From: Streptomyces sp. Tu 3180
Lineage (GTDB): Bacteria; Actinomycetota; Actinomycetes; Streptomycetales; Streptomycetaceae
NCBI RefSeq assembly: GCF_009852415.1
Contig: NZ_WOXS01000002.1
Location: 3,822,001 to 3,886,000, forward strand
Direction of reading: 5' to 3'
Length of the DNA: 64,000 nt
In this document: positions 42,812 through 51,896 of the stretch, piece after piece
Position numbering within the stretch: the first letter of the stretch is position 1
How the letters are laid out: the number at the start of each line of letters is the position of its first letter
The notes under the pieces: model-generated
Seen by the model: the letters and a program-made list of their open reading frames with translations, nothing else
Databases searched by the model: none
What the model was told of the DNA's origin: nothing
Program-made: the position numbers and the translations under genes

Positions 42812-43741
42812 ATGGGCAACCCTACGGATTCCACGGACCCGAACACGACGGACCCGGACGCGGTGAACCCGGGTACGACGGACCCGGACGCGACGGACCC
42901 CGGTGCCGCCGGCCGCCTGCCCGCGCCCGCCACGCGGGCCGGGCGGGAAGGACTGGAGGCGCTCCTGGCGCGTCCGGAACGGGCGCTGGTCGCCTTCGAC
43001 TTCGACGGGACGCTCGCACCGATCGTGCCCGACCCGGAGCAGGCCCGCGCGCACCCCGGCGCGGTGCCCGGGCTCGCCGCGCTCGCCCCGAAGGTGGCGG
43101 CCGTCGCGGTCGTCACCGGGCGGCCCGCCGGAGTGGCCGTGCGGCACGGCGGTTTCGCGGGCGTGCCCGGCCTGGAGCACCTGGTCGTTCTCGGCCACTA
43201 CGGGGCCGAGCGCTGGGACGCGGTGACCGGCACGGTCACCGCGCCCGCCCCGCACCCCGGGGTCGCCGCCGCCCGGGCGGAACTGCCGGGGCTGCTCGAC
43301 CGGGTCGGCGCGTGGCGGGGCACCTGGATCGAGGAGAAGGGCCGGGCGGTGGCCGTCCACACCCGCCGGGCCGCCGACCCCCGGGCCGCCTTCGAGGCGC
43401 TGCGCGAGCCGCTGACCGGCCTCGCCACCCGGCACGGCCTGGTCGTCGAGCCCGGCCGCATGGTCCTGGAGCTGCGCCCGCCCGGCATGGACAAGGGCGT
43501 CGCCCTGGCGGAGTACGCCCGTGAGATCGGCGCCGAGTCGGTCCTGTACGCCGGTGACGACCTGGGCGACCTCCCCGCCTTCGCCGCCGTCGACAAGCTC
43601 CGCTCCGACGGCACGCCCGGCCTGCTGGTGTGCAGCGGCAGCGACGAGGTCACCGAGCTGAGGGAGCGCGCGGACGTAGTGGTCGACGGCCCGGCGGGCG
43701 TGGTGGACCTGCTGCGGGCCCTGGCGGCCCGGATCGACTGA
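42812..43741 (+). CDS. otsB: Trehalose-phosphate phosphatase OtsB
   Basis: 309 residues. HAD phosphatase: motif I FDFDGTLAPIVPDP near residue 68, VVTGRPAGVAV, then ELRPPGMDKGVALAEYA and motif IV YAGDDLGDLPAFAAV. Removes phosphate from trehalose 6-phosphate. The first ~35 residues are a low-complexity Thr/Asp/Pro repeat (TDPNTTDPDAVNPGTTDPD) not needed for catalysis, encoded by a small tandem repeat. Confidence 0.92.
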   Translation: MGNPTDSTDPNTTDPDAVNPGTTDPDATDPGAAGRLPAPATRAGREGLEALLARPERALVAFDFDGTLAPIVPDPEQARAHPGAVPGLAALAPKVAAVAVVTGRPAGVAVRHGGFAGVPGLEHLVVLGHYGAERWDAVTGTVTAPAPHPGVAAARAELPGLLDRVGAWRGTWIEEKGRAVAVHTRRAADPRAAFEALREPLTGLATRHGLVVEPGRMVLELRPPGMDKGVALAEYAREIGAESVLYAGDDLGDLPAFAAVDKLRSDGTPGLLVCSGSDEVTELRERADVVVDGPAGVVDLLRALAARID

Positions 43742-43750
43742 CGACGCCCG

Positions 43751-43798
43751 CCGGCCGCCCGGCCGCCCGGCCGCCCGGCCGCCCGGCCGCCCGGCCGG
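43751..43798. repeat. 8-bp tandem repeat
   Basis: Five exact CCGGCCGC units and a final CCGGCCGG, directly after otsB. A slippage-prone microsatellite in a non-coding stretch. Confidence 0.9.
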
Positions 43799-43915
43799 CG
43801 GGAGCGACCGCGCCCCCGCGGGCGGTGCGCCCCGGGGAACGGACCCGCCCGGACCGCGGCGGCGCACGGTGCGGCCGCCCGCCCCGCCGCGCGTGCGGCC
43901 GCCCGGGCGCCGTCG

Positions 43916-44158
43916 TCAGCGCTGTGCGCGGCGGGCCTCCCTCACCCGCCGCAGGCGGTTCACCGTCAACGGGTCGTGGGCCAGGGCGCGCGGGTCGTCG
44001 AGCAGGGCGTTGAGGAGCTGGTAGTAGCGCACCGGGGCCAGGCCCAGCTCCTCGCGTATCGCCCGCTCCTTCGCGCCGGGGCCGGAGAAGCCACGGCGTT
44101 CCAGCGCGAGGATGTCCTGTCCGCGTCGGTCCAGCCGCTCCTCGTCCATGGTGCGCAC
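43916..44158 (-). CDS. DUF3263 protein
   Basis: About 80 residues. RRGQDILALERRGFSGPGAK, AIREELGLAPVRYYQLLNAL and HDPLTVNRLRRVREARRAQR are the DUF3263 pattern: a helical, probably DNA-binding helix-turn-helix-like protein. GTG 44158 is favoured because AGGGG lies five bases before it; ATG 44149 is an alternative. Confidence 0.82.
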   Translation of the reverse strand: MRTMDEERLDRRGQDILALERRGFSGPGAKERAIREELGLAPVRYYQLLNALLDDPRALAHDPLTVNRLRRVREARRAQR

Positions 44159-44203
44159 GGTAGCCCCTGCCACTGACAGGGGCCCGCGGGGGCCGGGCGG
44201 CGC

Positions 44204-45484
44204 CTACTCCGCGTTCTCCGCCCGGGTGGCCGTCGCCTGGATCCCGCCCAGGACGCTCGCCGGGCTGCCGCCCGGGGCGACCGCCTTGCCGATCCTCTTC
44301 TTGATCTCCGCGCTGACCGTGGCCCAGGAGTTGGCGCCGACCGGGTAGAGCTCCGAGGTGGGCAGCTGGTCGAGGAAGGGCTTGAGGTGCTTGTCCTGCG
44401 CGGACGCGCTCATCGTGCGGGACGCGGAGTTGGTGACCGGCAGCAGGTCGTACTCGCGGGAGAAGTCGAGCACGTTCTTCTCGCTGTAGACGAAGTCGAG
44501 GAACTCCCCGGCCTCGTCGCGGTGGCCGTTCTTCTTGAAGGCCATCATCCAGTCGGCGACGCCGAGCGTGGACCGGCTCTCGCCGTCGGCCCCCGGCAGC
44601 GGCACCATGCCGTACTCCACGCCCTTCTTCCGGGCCATCTCCATCAGCGAGGGGTGGCCGTTGAGCATGCCGACGTCACCGGCGGCGAACGCGGCGAACG
44701 CCTCGGCCCGGTCGAGCTCGCCGGGCGCGACCGGACCGGTCAGGCCCTTGCCGACCAGCTCGTTCTTCAGCCAGTTGAACGTCTCGACGTTCTCCACCGA
44801 GTCGATGCTGTACGTGCCCATCAGGTCGGTGTAGCCGCCCCCGCCGCTGAGCAGCCACTGCATGGTCTCGGCCTGCGCCTCCTCCGGGCCGAGCGGCAGC
44901 GCGTAGGGGTACTTCACGCCCTCGGCCTTGAGCGCCTCGGCGTTCGCGGCGAGCTCGTCCCAGGTCGTCGGCGGGGTGATGCCGGCCTCGGCGAACAGCT
45001 CCTTGTTGTAGAAGAGCACGCGCGTGGAGGAGGCGAAGGGCATGCCGTACTGGATCCCGTTGACCTCGCCCGCCGTGGCCAGCTGGGAGAGGAAGTCCGC
45101 CTGGACGGGGATGGAGAGCAGGTCGTCGGCCTTGTAGAGCAGGCCGTCGGCCGCGTAGTCGGCGTACGCGCCGATCTGCGCCAGGTCCGGCGGGTCGCCC
45201 GCGTCGACCATCTCCTTGACCTTGCGGTCGACGTCGGTCCAGGAGTGGACGCTGACGTCGACCGTCACGCCGGGGTGGTCGGCCTCGTACCGCTCGACCA
45301 GATCGGCCCAGTACTTCTCGGAACTGTCGGCCGCGCCGTTGCCGTAGTCGGCGGCGACCAGCTTCAGGGTCACGTCGGAGGAACCGCCGTCACCGCATCC
45401 GCCGAGGACCCCCATCAGCCCCAGCGCGGACACCACCGCGATCGTCCTTGCCCTGGCCCGCCGCTGCACTGCTCTCAACCTCAA
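44204..45484 (-). CDS. Sugar ABC transporter substrate-binding lipoprotein
   Basis: 426 residues. Signal peptide and lipobox LGGC (Cys ~30), then the type I sugar-binding fold: VTLKLVAADYGNGAADSSEK, DPPDLAQIGAYADYAADG, TRVLFYNKELFAEAGITPPT and SREYDLLPVTNSASR. The family binds oligosaccharides for import by an ABC permease powered by MsiK-type ATPases. No permease genes adjoin it. It diverges from nagK across DasR-like sites, so an aminosugar ligand is likely. Confidence 0.88.
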   Translation of the reverse strand: MRLRAVQRRARARTIAVVSALGLMGVLGGCGDGGSSDVTLKLVAADYGNGAADSSEKYWADLVERYEADHPGVTVDVSVHSWTDVDRKVKEMVDAGDPPDLAQIGAYADYAADGLLYKADDLLSIPVQADFLSQLATAGEVNGIQYGMPFASSTRVLFYNKELFAEAGITPPTTWDELAANAEALKAEGVKYPYALPLGPEEAQAETMQWLLSGGGGYTDLMGTYSIDSVENVETFNWLKNELVGKGLTGPVAPGELDRAEAFAAFAAGDVGMLNGHPSLMEMARKKGVEYGMVPLPGADGESRSTLGVADWMMAFKKNGHRDEAGEFLDFVYSEKNVLDFSREYDLLPVTNSASRTMSASAQDKHLKPFLDQLPTSELYPVGANSWATVSAEIKKRIGKAVAPGGSPASVLGGIQATATRAENAE

Positions 45485-45530
45485 CCCTGACGCCCCGCGT
45501 CATCCGAAGACTTTCCGATTATCGAAACAA

Positions 45531-45560
45531 GGTCTACACCACGTAAGTGGACTAGACCTC
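45531..45560. promoter_or_regulatory. Two DasR-responsive-element-like sites
   Basis: GGTCTACACCAC (45531-45542) and AAGTGGACTAGACCTC (45545-45560) resemble the dre consensus ACTGGTCTAGACCACT, the first as one strong half and the second over most of its length. They lie between the divergent sugar-binding protein and nagK genes. DasR represses GlcNAc genes in Streptomyces. Confidence 0.75.
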
Positions 45561-45589
45561 TCGCGGGTCTCCGGTCCACACTGTCCCCC

Positions 45590-46552
45590 GTGAGACATGT
45601 CATCGCCCTCGACGTGGGCGGCACCGGGATGAAGGCCGCCCTGGTCGGGGCGGACGGCGCGCTGCTGCACCAGGCCCGCCGGGCCACCGGTCGCGAACGC
45701 GGTCCGGACGCCGTCGTCGCGGACATCCTCGACTTCGCCGCCGAGCTGCGCGCCCACGGCATCGAGCACTACGGCGCGCCCGCCCGCGCCGCCGGCGTCG
45801 CCGTCCCCGGCATCGTCGACGAGGCGGAGGGCGTCGCCGTCTACGCGGCCAACCTCGGCTGGCGCGACGTCCCGCTGCGCGCGCTGCTCACCGAACGCCT
45901 CGGCGGCGTCCCCGTCGCCCTCGGCCACGACGTGCGCACCGGCGGGCTCGCCGAGGGGCGGATCGGGGCGGGCCGGGGCACCGACCGGTTCCTGTTCGTG
46001 CCGCTGGGCACCGGGATCGCGGGCGCCATCGGCATCGACGGCCGGGTGGAGGCGGGCGCGCACGGCTTCGCGGGCGAGATCGGCCACATCGTCGTACGGC
46101 CCCGGGGCACCCCCTGCCCGTGCGGTCAGCGCGGCTGCCTGGAGCGGTTCGCGTCCGCGTCGGCGGTGAGCGAGGCGTGGGCGGCGGCCTGCGGCGATCC
46201 CGGCGCGGACGCGGCCGACTGCGCCAAGGCCGTGGAGTCGGGGGACGCACGGGCCCGCGCGGTGTGGCAGGAGGCGGTCGACGCGCTCGCCGACGGGCTG
46301 GTCACCGCGCTCACCCTGCTGGACCCGCGCACGCTGATCATCGGTGGCGGGCTGGCCGAGGCGGGGGAAACCTTGTTCTCACCACTGCGGGAGGCCGTCC
46401 GGCGGCGGGTCACCTTCCAGAAGCTGCCGTCCCTGGTCCCCGCGGCGCTCGGGGACACCGCCGGATGCCTGGGCGCGGGACTCCTCGCCTGGGATCTCCT
46501 CGAAACCGCCGATCCCTCGGACCCCTCAGCCCCCTCGGAGGTACCCACCTGA
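45590..46552 (+). CDS. nagK: N-acetylglucosamine kinase (ROK family)
   Basis: 320 residues from GTG 45590. ROK kinase: N-terminal ATP loop LDVGGTGMKAALVG, PGIVDEAEGVAVYAANLGW, the catalytic Asp in VALGHDVRTGGLAEG, GHIVVRPRGTPCPCGQRGCL with the zinc-binding Cys motif. Its stop overlaps the ATG of nagA by one base. The product GlcNAc 6-phosphate is the NagA substrate, which supports GlcNAc over glucose. GTG is close to the transcript start, with only a weak ribosome site. Confidence 0.88.
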   Translation: MRHVIALDVGGTGMKAALVGADGALLHQARRATGRERGPDAVVADILDFAAELRAHGIEHYGAPARAAGVAVPGIVDEAEGVAVYAANLGWRDVPLRALLTERLGGVPVALGHDVRTGGLAEGRIGAGRGTDRFLFVPLGTGIAGAIGIDGRVEAGAHGFAGEIGHIVVRPRGTPCPCGQRGCLERFASASAVSEAWAAACGDPGADAADCAKAVESGDARARAVWQEAVDALADGLVTALTLLDPRTLIIGGGLAEAGETLFSPLREAVRRRVTFQKLPSLVPAALGDTAGCLGAGLLAWDLLETADPSDPSAPSEVPT

Positions 46553-47718
46553 TGGCCCCCACCAAGGTTCTCACCGGTGCCCGGGTGGTACTGCCCACCG
46601 GGACCGTGGACGACGGCCGCGTGATCGTCGACGGCGCGCGGATCGCCGCCGCCGTCCCCGGGGGCGCCGAGAACACCGAGACGCTCGACGCGTCCGGCCA
46701 CTGGCTGGTCCCCGGCTTCGTCGACCTGCACAACCACGGCGGCGGCGGGGCGTCCTTCACCTCCGGGACGGCCGACGACGTCCTCAGGGGCATCCGCACC
46801 CACCGGCTGCACGGCACCACCACCCTGGTCGCCTCCACCGTCACCGGCGACACGGACTTCCTCGCCCGGCGCGCCGGCCTGCTGGCCGAGCTGGCCGAGC
46901 AGGGCGAGATCGCGGGCATCCACTTCGAGGGTCCGTTCATCTCGCCGTGCCGCAAGGGCGCCCACTCCGAGGAGCTGCTGCGCGACCCGGACCCGGCGGA
47001 GGTCCGCAAACTCCTCGACGCGGCGCGCGGGCACGCGAGGATGGTCACGCTCGCCACCGAGCTGCCGGGCGGCCTCGACTCGGTGCGCCTGCTGGCCGAG
47101 CACGGCGTGATCGCCGCCGTCGGCCACACGGACGCGACGTACGAGCAGACGGTGCAGGCCATCGAGGCCGGCGCCACGGTCGCCACCCACCTCTTCAACG
47201 CGATGCCGCCCCTCGGCCACCGCGCCCCCGGCCCCATCACGGCCCTCCTGGAGGACGAGCGGGTCACGGTGGAGCTGATCAACGACGGCACGCACCTGCA
47301 CCCGGCCGCGCTGCGGCTGGCGTTCCACCACGCGGGCGCGGCACGGGTCGCGTTCATCACGGACGCGATGGACGCGGCCGGCTTCGGCGACGGCCGCTAC
47401 ATGCTCGGCCCGCTGGAGGTGGAGGTCGCGGACGGCGTGGCCCGGCTGGTGGAGGGCGGCTCCATCGCGGGCTCGACCCTCACCCTGGACCGCGCCTTCC
47501 GGCGGGCGGTCACGGTCGACGGGCTGCCGGTCGAGGACGCGGTCGCGGCGCTCTCCGCCAACCCGGCGCGGCTGCTGGGCATGGACGACCGGATCGGCTC
47601 CCTGGAGCCCGGGAAGGACGCCGACCTGGTGGTTCTGGACGCGGACTTCGCGCTCAAGGGCGTGATGCGCCGGGGCGAATGGGTGGTCGATCCCCAACTG
47701 GGCCGGTCCGTCCCGTAG
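46552..47718 (+). CDS. nagA: N-acetylglucosamine-6-phosphate deacetylase NagA
   Basis: 388 residues. Amidohydrolase fold: metal-binding DLHNHGGGGA (His 60 and 62), GIHFEGPFISP with the conserved Glu, AVGHTDATYEQ, THLFNAMPPLGHRAPGP and catalytic Asp in FITDAMDAAG. Converts GlcNAc 6-phosphate to glucosamine 6-phosphate and acetate. Co-transcribed with nagK; likely controlled by the DasR-like sites upstream of that operon. Confidence 0.95.
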   Translation: MAPTKVLTGARVVLPTGTVDDGRVIVDGARIAAAVPGGAENTETLDASGHWLVPGFVDLHNHGGGGASFTSGTADDVLRGIRTHRLHGTTTLVASTVTGDTDFLARRAGLLAELAEQGEIAGIHFEGPFISPCRKGAHSEELLRDPDPAEVRKLLDAARGHARMVTLATELPGGLDSVRLLAEHGVIAAVGHTDATYEQTVQAIEAGATVATHLFNAMPPLGHRAPGPITALLEDERVTVELINDGTHLHPAALRLAFHHAGAARVAFITDAMDAAGFGDGRYMLGPLEVEVADGVARLVEGGSIAGSTLTLDRAFRRAVTVDGLPVEDAVAALSANPARLLGMDDRIGSLEPGKDADLVVLDADFALKGVMRRGEWVVDPQLGRSVP

Positions 47719-47837
47719 TCGAAGGGCGTCGCGGAAGGACGGTGGCCGGTCCCGGGGGTGGGCCGACCGCCGTCTCTTTGGCATGATCGTGCCTCCGGGA
47801 CACACGGCAGGCGCAGGCAAAAGGGGAGGTCGGCCCG

Positions 47838-48767
47838 GTGATCCTCACAGTCACGCTGAACACCGCTCTCGACATCACCTATCGCGTGCCGTCCCTGCGG
47901 CCGCACGCCTCCCACCGCGTCTCGGACGTGACGGAACGCCCCGGCGGCAAGGGCGTCAACGTGGCCCGGGTGCTCGCGGCCCTCGGCCACGAGGTGACGG
48001 TCACCGGCTTCGCGGGCGGCGCGACGGGCCGGATCCTGCGGGACCGGCTCACCGAGGTGCCGGGCGTGCTGGACGCGCTGGTCCCGGTGGCCGGCACGAC
48101 CCGGCGCACCATAGCCGTGGTCGACGAGCGCTCCGGGGGGACCACCCAGCTCAACGAGCCCGGCCCGGCCGTCACCCACGCCGAGTGGTCCGCCTTCCAG
48201 GAGGCGTACGAGGGCCTGCTGGCGTCGGCGTCGGCGGTAGCCCTGTGCGGCAGCCTGCCCCCGGGCGTCCCGGTCGGCGCCTACGCCGGACTGACCCGCA
48301 CCGCCCGGGCGGCCGGGGTCCCGGTCCTGCTGGACACCAGCGGGGCGGCGCTGCGCCGCGGGGTCGCCGGGCGGCCCGACGTCCTCAAGCCGAACGCCGA
48401 GGAACTGGCCGAGCTCACCGGCTTCCACGAACCGCTGCGCGCCACCCAGGACGCCCGCCGCCGCGGCGCCGGCGCGGTGGTCGCCTCCCTGGGCCCCCAG
48501 GGGGTCCTCGCGGTGACCGCCCAGGGCCACTGGCGCGCCGCCCCGCCGGCCGATCTGCGCGGCAACCCCACGGGTGCCGGCGACTCGCTGGTCGCGGGCC
48601 TGCTCTCGGGCCTGGTGGAGCAGCTGCCCTGGCCGGACCGGCTGGCCCGCGCGGTCGCCCTGTCGGCGGCGACGGTGCTGTCCCCGGTGGCCGGCGAGTT
48701 CGACCGGGCGGCGTACGGGGACCTGCTGGACCGGGTCGCGGTGACGGCGGAGGCGAACGCGGCCTGA
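47838..48767 (+). CDS. 1-phosphofructokinase-type PfkB hexose kinase
   Basis: 309 residues from GTG 47838, with GGGGAGG upstream. PfkB signatures: LTVTLNTALDITYRVPSLRP, PGGKGVNVARVLAALG, VALCGSLPPGVP and the anion-hole/catalytic loop NPTGAGDSLVAGLLSGL near residue 250. Substrate may be fructose 1-phosphate or tagatose 6-phosphate. It follows nagA at 119 nt in the same direction. Confidence 0.88.
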   Translation: MILTVTLNTALDITYRVPSLRPHASHRVSDVTERPGGKGVNVARVLAALGHEVTVTGFAGGATGRILRDRLTEVPGVLDALVPVAGTTRRTIAVVDERSGGTTQLNEPGPAVTHAEWSAFQEAYEGLLASASAVALCGSLPPGVPVGAYAGLTRTARAAGVPVLLDTSGAALRRGVAGRPDVLKPNAEELAELTGFHEPLRATQDARRRGAGAVVASLGPQGVLAVTAQGHWRAAPPADLRGNPTGAGDSLVAGLLSGLVEQLPWPDRLARAVALSAATVLSPVAGEFDRAAYGDLLDRVAVTAEANAA

Positions 48768-48786
48768 GGCCGGCCCGCCGGCCGCG

Positions 48787-49719
48787 CTACTTGGTGACCT
48801 GGCCTTCCTTCAGCCACAGCTGGTCCAGCAGGACGTTGCACTTGTCGCCGTCGTTGCAGGAGACCGAGATCGTGTTGGAGCCCTTGTTGAGGGTGGGCCA
48901 GGCGAAGGTCTGGGTCCAGCCCTTGGAGAAGTCGCCGTCCTTGGCGCGAGCGAAGTTGTCCATGTTCAGCTTGGAACCGAACTCCTTGCCGTTGACGGTG
49001 AGCGTCATCGACTGGGGCTCGTCGGTGGTGCTGTAGCGGACGAAGACGGTGTAGGCGCCGTCCTTCGGGATGCCGTTGACGGTCCAGGTGACCGAGGAAC
49101 CCGGCTGGTTGAGGTTGGTCACGTAGATGCCGCCGTCGGACTGCGCGCCCTCGACGTCCGACGCGAGGGAGGCCGCGCCGCCCAGCCGCATCGCCTTCGC
49201 GTCGACCGTCGGCAGCTCGGCCTCCTCCTCGGCGCTCGCGCTCGCCGACGGGCTCGTCCCGTCGGTCTGGGACTGGGTCGGCGTCGCGTCCGCCTGGTTG
49301 TCGCCGCCCTTGTCCTCGTCGTCGCCGCCGATCATCGCCACGCCGATGCCGATCACGACCGCGGCGACCACCGCGATCGCGCCGACGAGCAGGCCCTTGG
49401 TGTTCGGGCCGCGGCCCCGGCCGCCCCCGCCGCGGCCCGCCGAGGGCGACTGGACGGCGGTGGCGCCGCCGGGCAGCGTCTCCGGGGCGGCGTAGTGCGC
49501 GTTCGGCTGGCCGTAGACGCCCTGCTGGGGCGGTGCCTGGGGGGCGGTGCCCGGCTGGCCGTACTGACGGGTCCCGACCGGCCGCACCCGGTTGACCGAA
49601 TGGGGGTAGCCGTAGCCCCCGGACGGCGGCTGGGCCCCGTTGGCCTGGCCGTCGGCGTAGAGGTAGCCGAACGGGTCGTCGTCCTCGGGCGTGCTCGCGC
49701 CGTTGTTGCCGGGCGTCAT
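48787..49719 (-). CDS. Carbohydrate-binding membrane-anchored protein
   Basis: 310 residues. A Pro/Gln/Gly-rich cytoplasmic N-terminus (about 1-105), one transmembrane helix LLVGAIAVVAAVVIGIGVAM, an Asp/Ser/Thr-rich linker, then a CBM35/CBM6-like beta domain (VDAKAMRLGGAASLASD, TVFVRYSTTDEPQSMTLTVN, FAWPTLNKGSNTISVSC, LDQLWLKEG). Anchored in the membrane with the sugar-binding domain outside. Converges on the PfkB gene. Confidence 0.82.
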   Translation of the reverse strand: MTPGNNGASTPEDDDPFGYLYADGQANGAQPPSGGYGYPHSVNRVRPVGTRQYGQPGTAPQAPPQQGVYGQPNAHYAAPETLPGGATAVQSPSAGRGGGGRGRGPNTKGLLVGAIAVVAAVVIGIGVAMIGGDDEDKGGDNQADATPTQSQTDGTSPSASASAEEEAELPTVDAKAMRLGGAASLASDVEGAQSDGGIYVTNLNQPGSSVTWTVNGIPKDGAYTVFVRYSTTDEPQSMTLTVNGKEFGSKLNMDNFARAKDGDFSKGWTQTFAWPTLNKGSNTISVSCNDGDKCNVLLDQLWLKEGQVTK

Positions 49720-49834
49720 CCCTTGGTGCTCCTAGTGCGGATCGGGTGCGGTACGAGTGGTGAGATGGCGAGCCTACCCGCTTCCGGTGACCCGAACGGG
49801 TGACGCGGACCGCATCAACTCGCTGACCTGCGGT

Positions 49835-51538
49835 TCATCCCGCGCGCCTGTGTTGTTTGGGACGAGATCGTTTCTCGACGTACATCCGTTCGTCGGCGGA
49901 CTTCAACACTTCGTCCGCCGTCATTCCGCAATGTGCCCATCCGATGCCGAAGCTGGCCCCGACCCGCACGGCCCGGCCCTCGGCCCGGATGGGCTGGATG
50001 ATCTCGTTGCGCAGCCGTACGGCGAGGTCCTGGGCGTCGGCCCGGCCGAGCCCGTCGGCGAGGATCACGAACTCGTCGCCGCCGAGCCGGGCGACGGTGT
50101 CGCCGTCGCGGACGCCGTTGCTGAGCCTGCGGGCGACCTCGATGAGCACCGCGTCACCCGCGTTGTGCCCGAACCGGTCGTTGATCGACTTGAAGCCGTC
50201 GAGGTCGCAGAAGAGCACCGCGAGCCCCTTGGTGCCGTCGTCGGACTCCCCGGCGGGGGCGACGGTGTGCACGTGGTGGTCGTAGCCGTCGTACGCGTCG
50301 GCGTCGGGCGGGAAGTCGAAGTCGTGGCCGCGGTCGAAGACGGGCGGGCCGTAGGCCCCGTCCGGGGAGTCGTACGCGTCGGGCGAGCCGAAGGACTCGT
50401 AGGGGCCCAGGGAGCCGACGGCGGGCAGCGCGCTCTGCGGCTGCTGCCGGCACAGCCGGGCGGAGAGCCGGGCGCGCAGTTCGGCGGAGTTCGGCAGGCC
50501 GGTGAGGGAGTCGTGGGAGGCGCGGTGGGCGAGCTGGAGCTCGCGGCGCTTGCGCTCCTCGATGTCCTCGACGTGGGTGAGCAGGAAACGCGGCCCGTCG
50601 GCGGCGTCGGCGACGACGGAGTTGCGCAGCGACACCCAGACGTAGCTGCCGTCGCGGCGGCCCAGGCGCAGCTCGGCGCGCCCGCCCTCGGCGGAGGTGC
50701 GCAGCAGGGTGCCTATGTCCTCGGGGTGGACGAGGTCGGAGAAGGCGTAGCGGCGCATCGCGGAGGCGGGGCGGCCGAGCAGCCGGCACAGGGCGTCGTT
50801 GGTGCGCAGGATCCGGCCGTGCTGGTCGCCGCCCATCTCGGCGATGGCCATGCCGGAGGGGGCGTACTCGAAGGCCTGCCGGAAGCTCTCCTCGCTGGCG
50901 CGCAGCGCCTGCTGTTCGCGCTCGAGGCGGACCAGGGCGCGCTGCATGTTGGCGCGCAGCCGGGCGTTGCTGATCGCGATGGCGGCCTGGAAGGCGTACA
51001 TCTGGAGCGCCTCGCGGCCCCAGGCGCCGGGCCGGCGGCCGTTGCGCGGGCGGTCCACGGACAGCACGCCGAGCAGCTCGCCGGAGGTGCCGCCGCCCTG
51101 CGGGCCGGGCGCGTACATCGGGGCGAAGAGGCGGTCGGAGGGGTGCCACTCGTCCTCGAAGCGGGGCGCGGGCCCGTCGGTGTACCACTGCGGGACGTCG
51201 TCGTCGTCGAGGACCCAGCCCTCGGTGTGCGGGATGAAGATCAGGTCGCCCCAGCGCTCGCCCATGGTCAGGCGGCGCTCCCAGGAGTCGCGCGAGCCGA
51301 CGCGGCCGGTGATGAGGGCCTCGGCGGCGGGGTTGCCGGCGAAGGCGGCGACGACCAGGTCGCCGTCGGGGCGCACGAGGTTGACGCAGGCCAACTCGTA
51401 CCCGAGGGCGTTCACGACGCCGTCGGCGACGGTCTGCAACGTGTCCGCCAGGCTGCGGGCCGTGTTCAACGCGGCCATGACCTGGTGCAGTTGTCGCAGG
51501 GACGCAAGACGGACGTAGGGTTCCGACTCGGCCTCCAT
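49835..51538 (-). CDS. cdgB: Diguanylate cyclase with GAF-PAS-GGDEF domains (CdgB-like)
   Basis: 567 residues. N-terminal GAF (about 10-185), a coiled coil NMQRALVRLEREQQALRASE, PAS/PAC (about 205-330, SYVWVSLRNSVVADAADGPR), and C-terminal GGDEF (about 335-545) with LFCDLDGFKSINDRFGHNAG and active-site GGDEFVI. A ~70-residue Tyr/Asp/Pro-rich insert separates the GGDEF fold's first helices. Makes cyclic di-GMP, the BldD co-repressor. The symbol follows the Streptomyces cyclase it resembles; a BldD-like site lies upstream. Confidence 0.9.
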   Translation of the reverse strand: MEAESEPYVRLASLRQLHQVMAALNTARSLADTLQTVADGVVNALGYELACVNLVRPDGDLVVAAFAGNPAAEALITGRVGSRDSWERRLTMGERWGDLIFIPHTEGWVLDDDDVPQWYTDGPAPRFEDEWHPSDRLFAPMYAPGPQGGGTSGELLGVLSVDRPRNGRRPGAWGREALQMYAFQAAIAISNARLRANMQRALVRLEREQQALRASEESFRQAFEYAPSGMAIAEMGGDQHGRILRTNDALCRLLGRPASAMRRYAFSDLVHPEDIGTLLRTSAEGGRAELRLGRRDGSYVWVSLRNSVVADAADGPRFLLTHVEDIEERKRRELQLAHRASHDSLTGLPNSAELRARLSARLCRQQPQSALPAVGSLGPYESFGSPDAYDSPDGAYGPPVFDRGHDFDFPPDADAYDGYDHHVHTVAPAGESDDGTKGLAVLFCDLDGFKSINDRFGHNAGDAVLIEVARRLSNGVRDGDTVARLGGDEFVILADGLGRADAQDLAVRLRNEIIQPIRAEGRAVRVGASFGIGWAHCGMTADEVLKSADERMYVEKRSRPKQHRRAG

Positions 51539-51679
51539 GCTCGCCCTCCCCCCGAGACCTCGGAGCGAATCAAGGGTTCTCTTCGGCGCCTTTCCCGATG
51601 GTGCCCCGGCAGCTTCCCCGCCACTGAATCACAGCGCGCTGCCCACTCGGTACACAGGGTCAACAATTCTTGCCCCTTG

Positions 51680-51693
51680 TGACTCAAGTCACA
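51680..51693 (-). promoter_or_regulatory. BldD-like palindrome upstream of the GGDEF gene
   Basis: GTGAC-TCAA-GTCAC, a perfect 5-bp-arm inverted repeat about 140 bp upstream of the cyclase start, matching the usual AGTGA/TCAC layout of BldD boxes. Confidence 0.55.
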
Positions 51694-51896
51694 GGTAAAC
51701 GTGAACAATTGCGTGGTCTTTCCGCGATTTCCGCATGCGTTTACCGAGCACGTCCTTTGTTGCGGTTGCGCGTGACCCGTGCGGATTCCGTGCCGGTCCC
51801 CCGCAGGTCCGGTGCCGGATCGGCCGCCGGTCCTAGGTCCCCGCTCGGGCCGGGGTCCGATGCGGTGCGCGTGGAGCGGAGATTAGCGTTCTGGAC

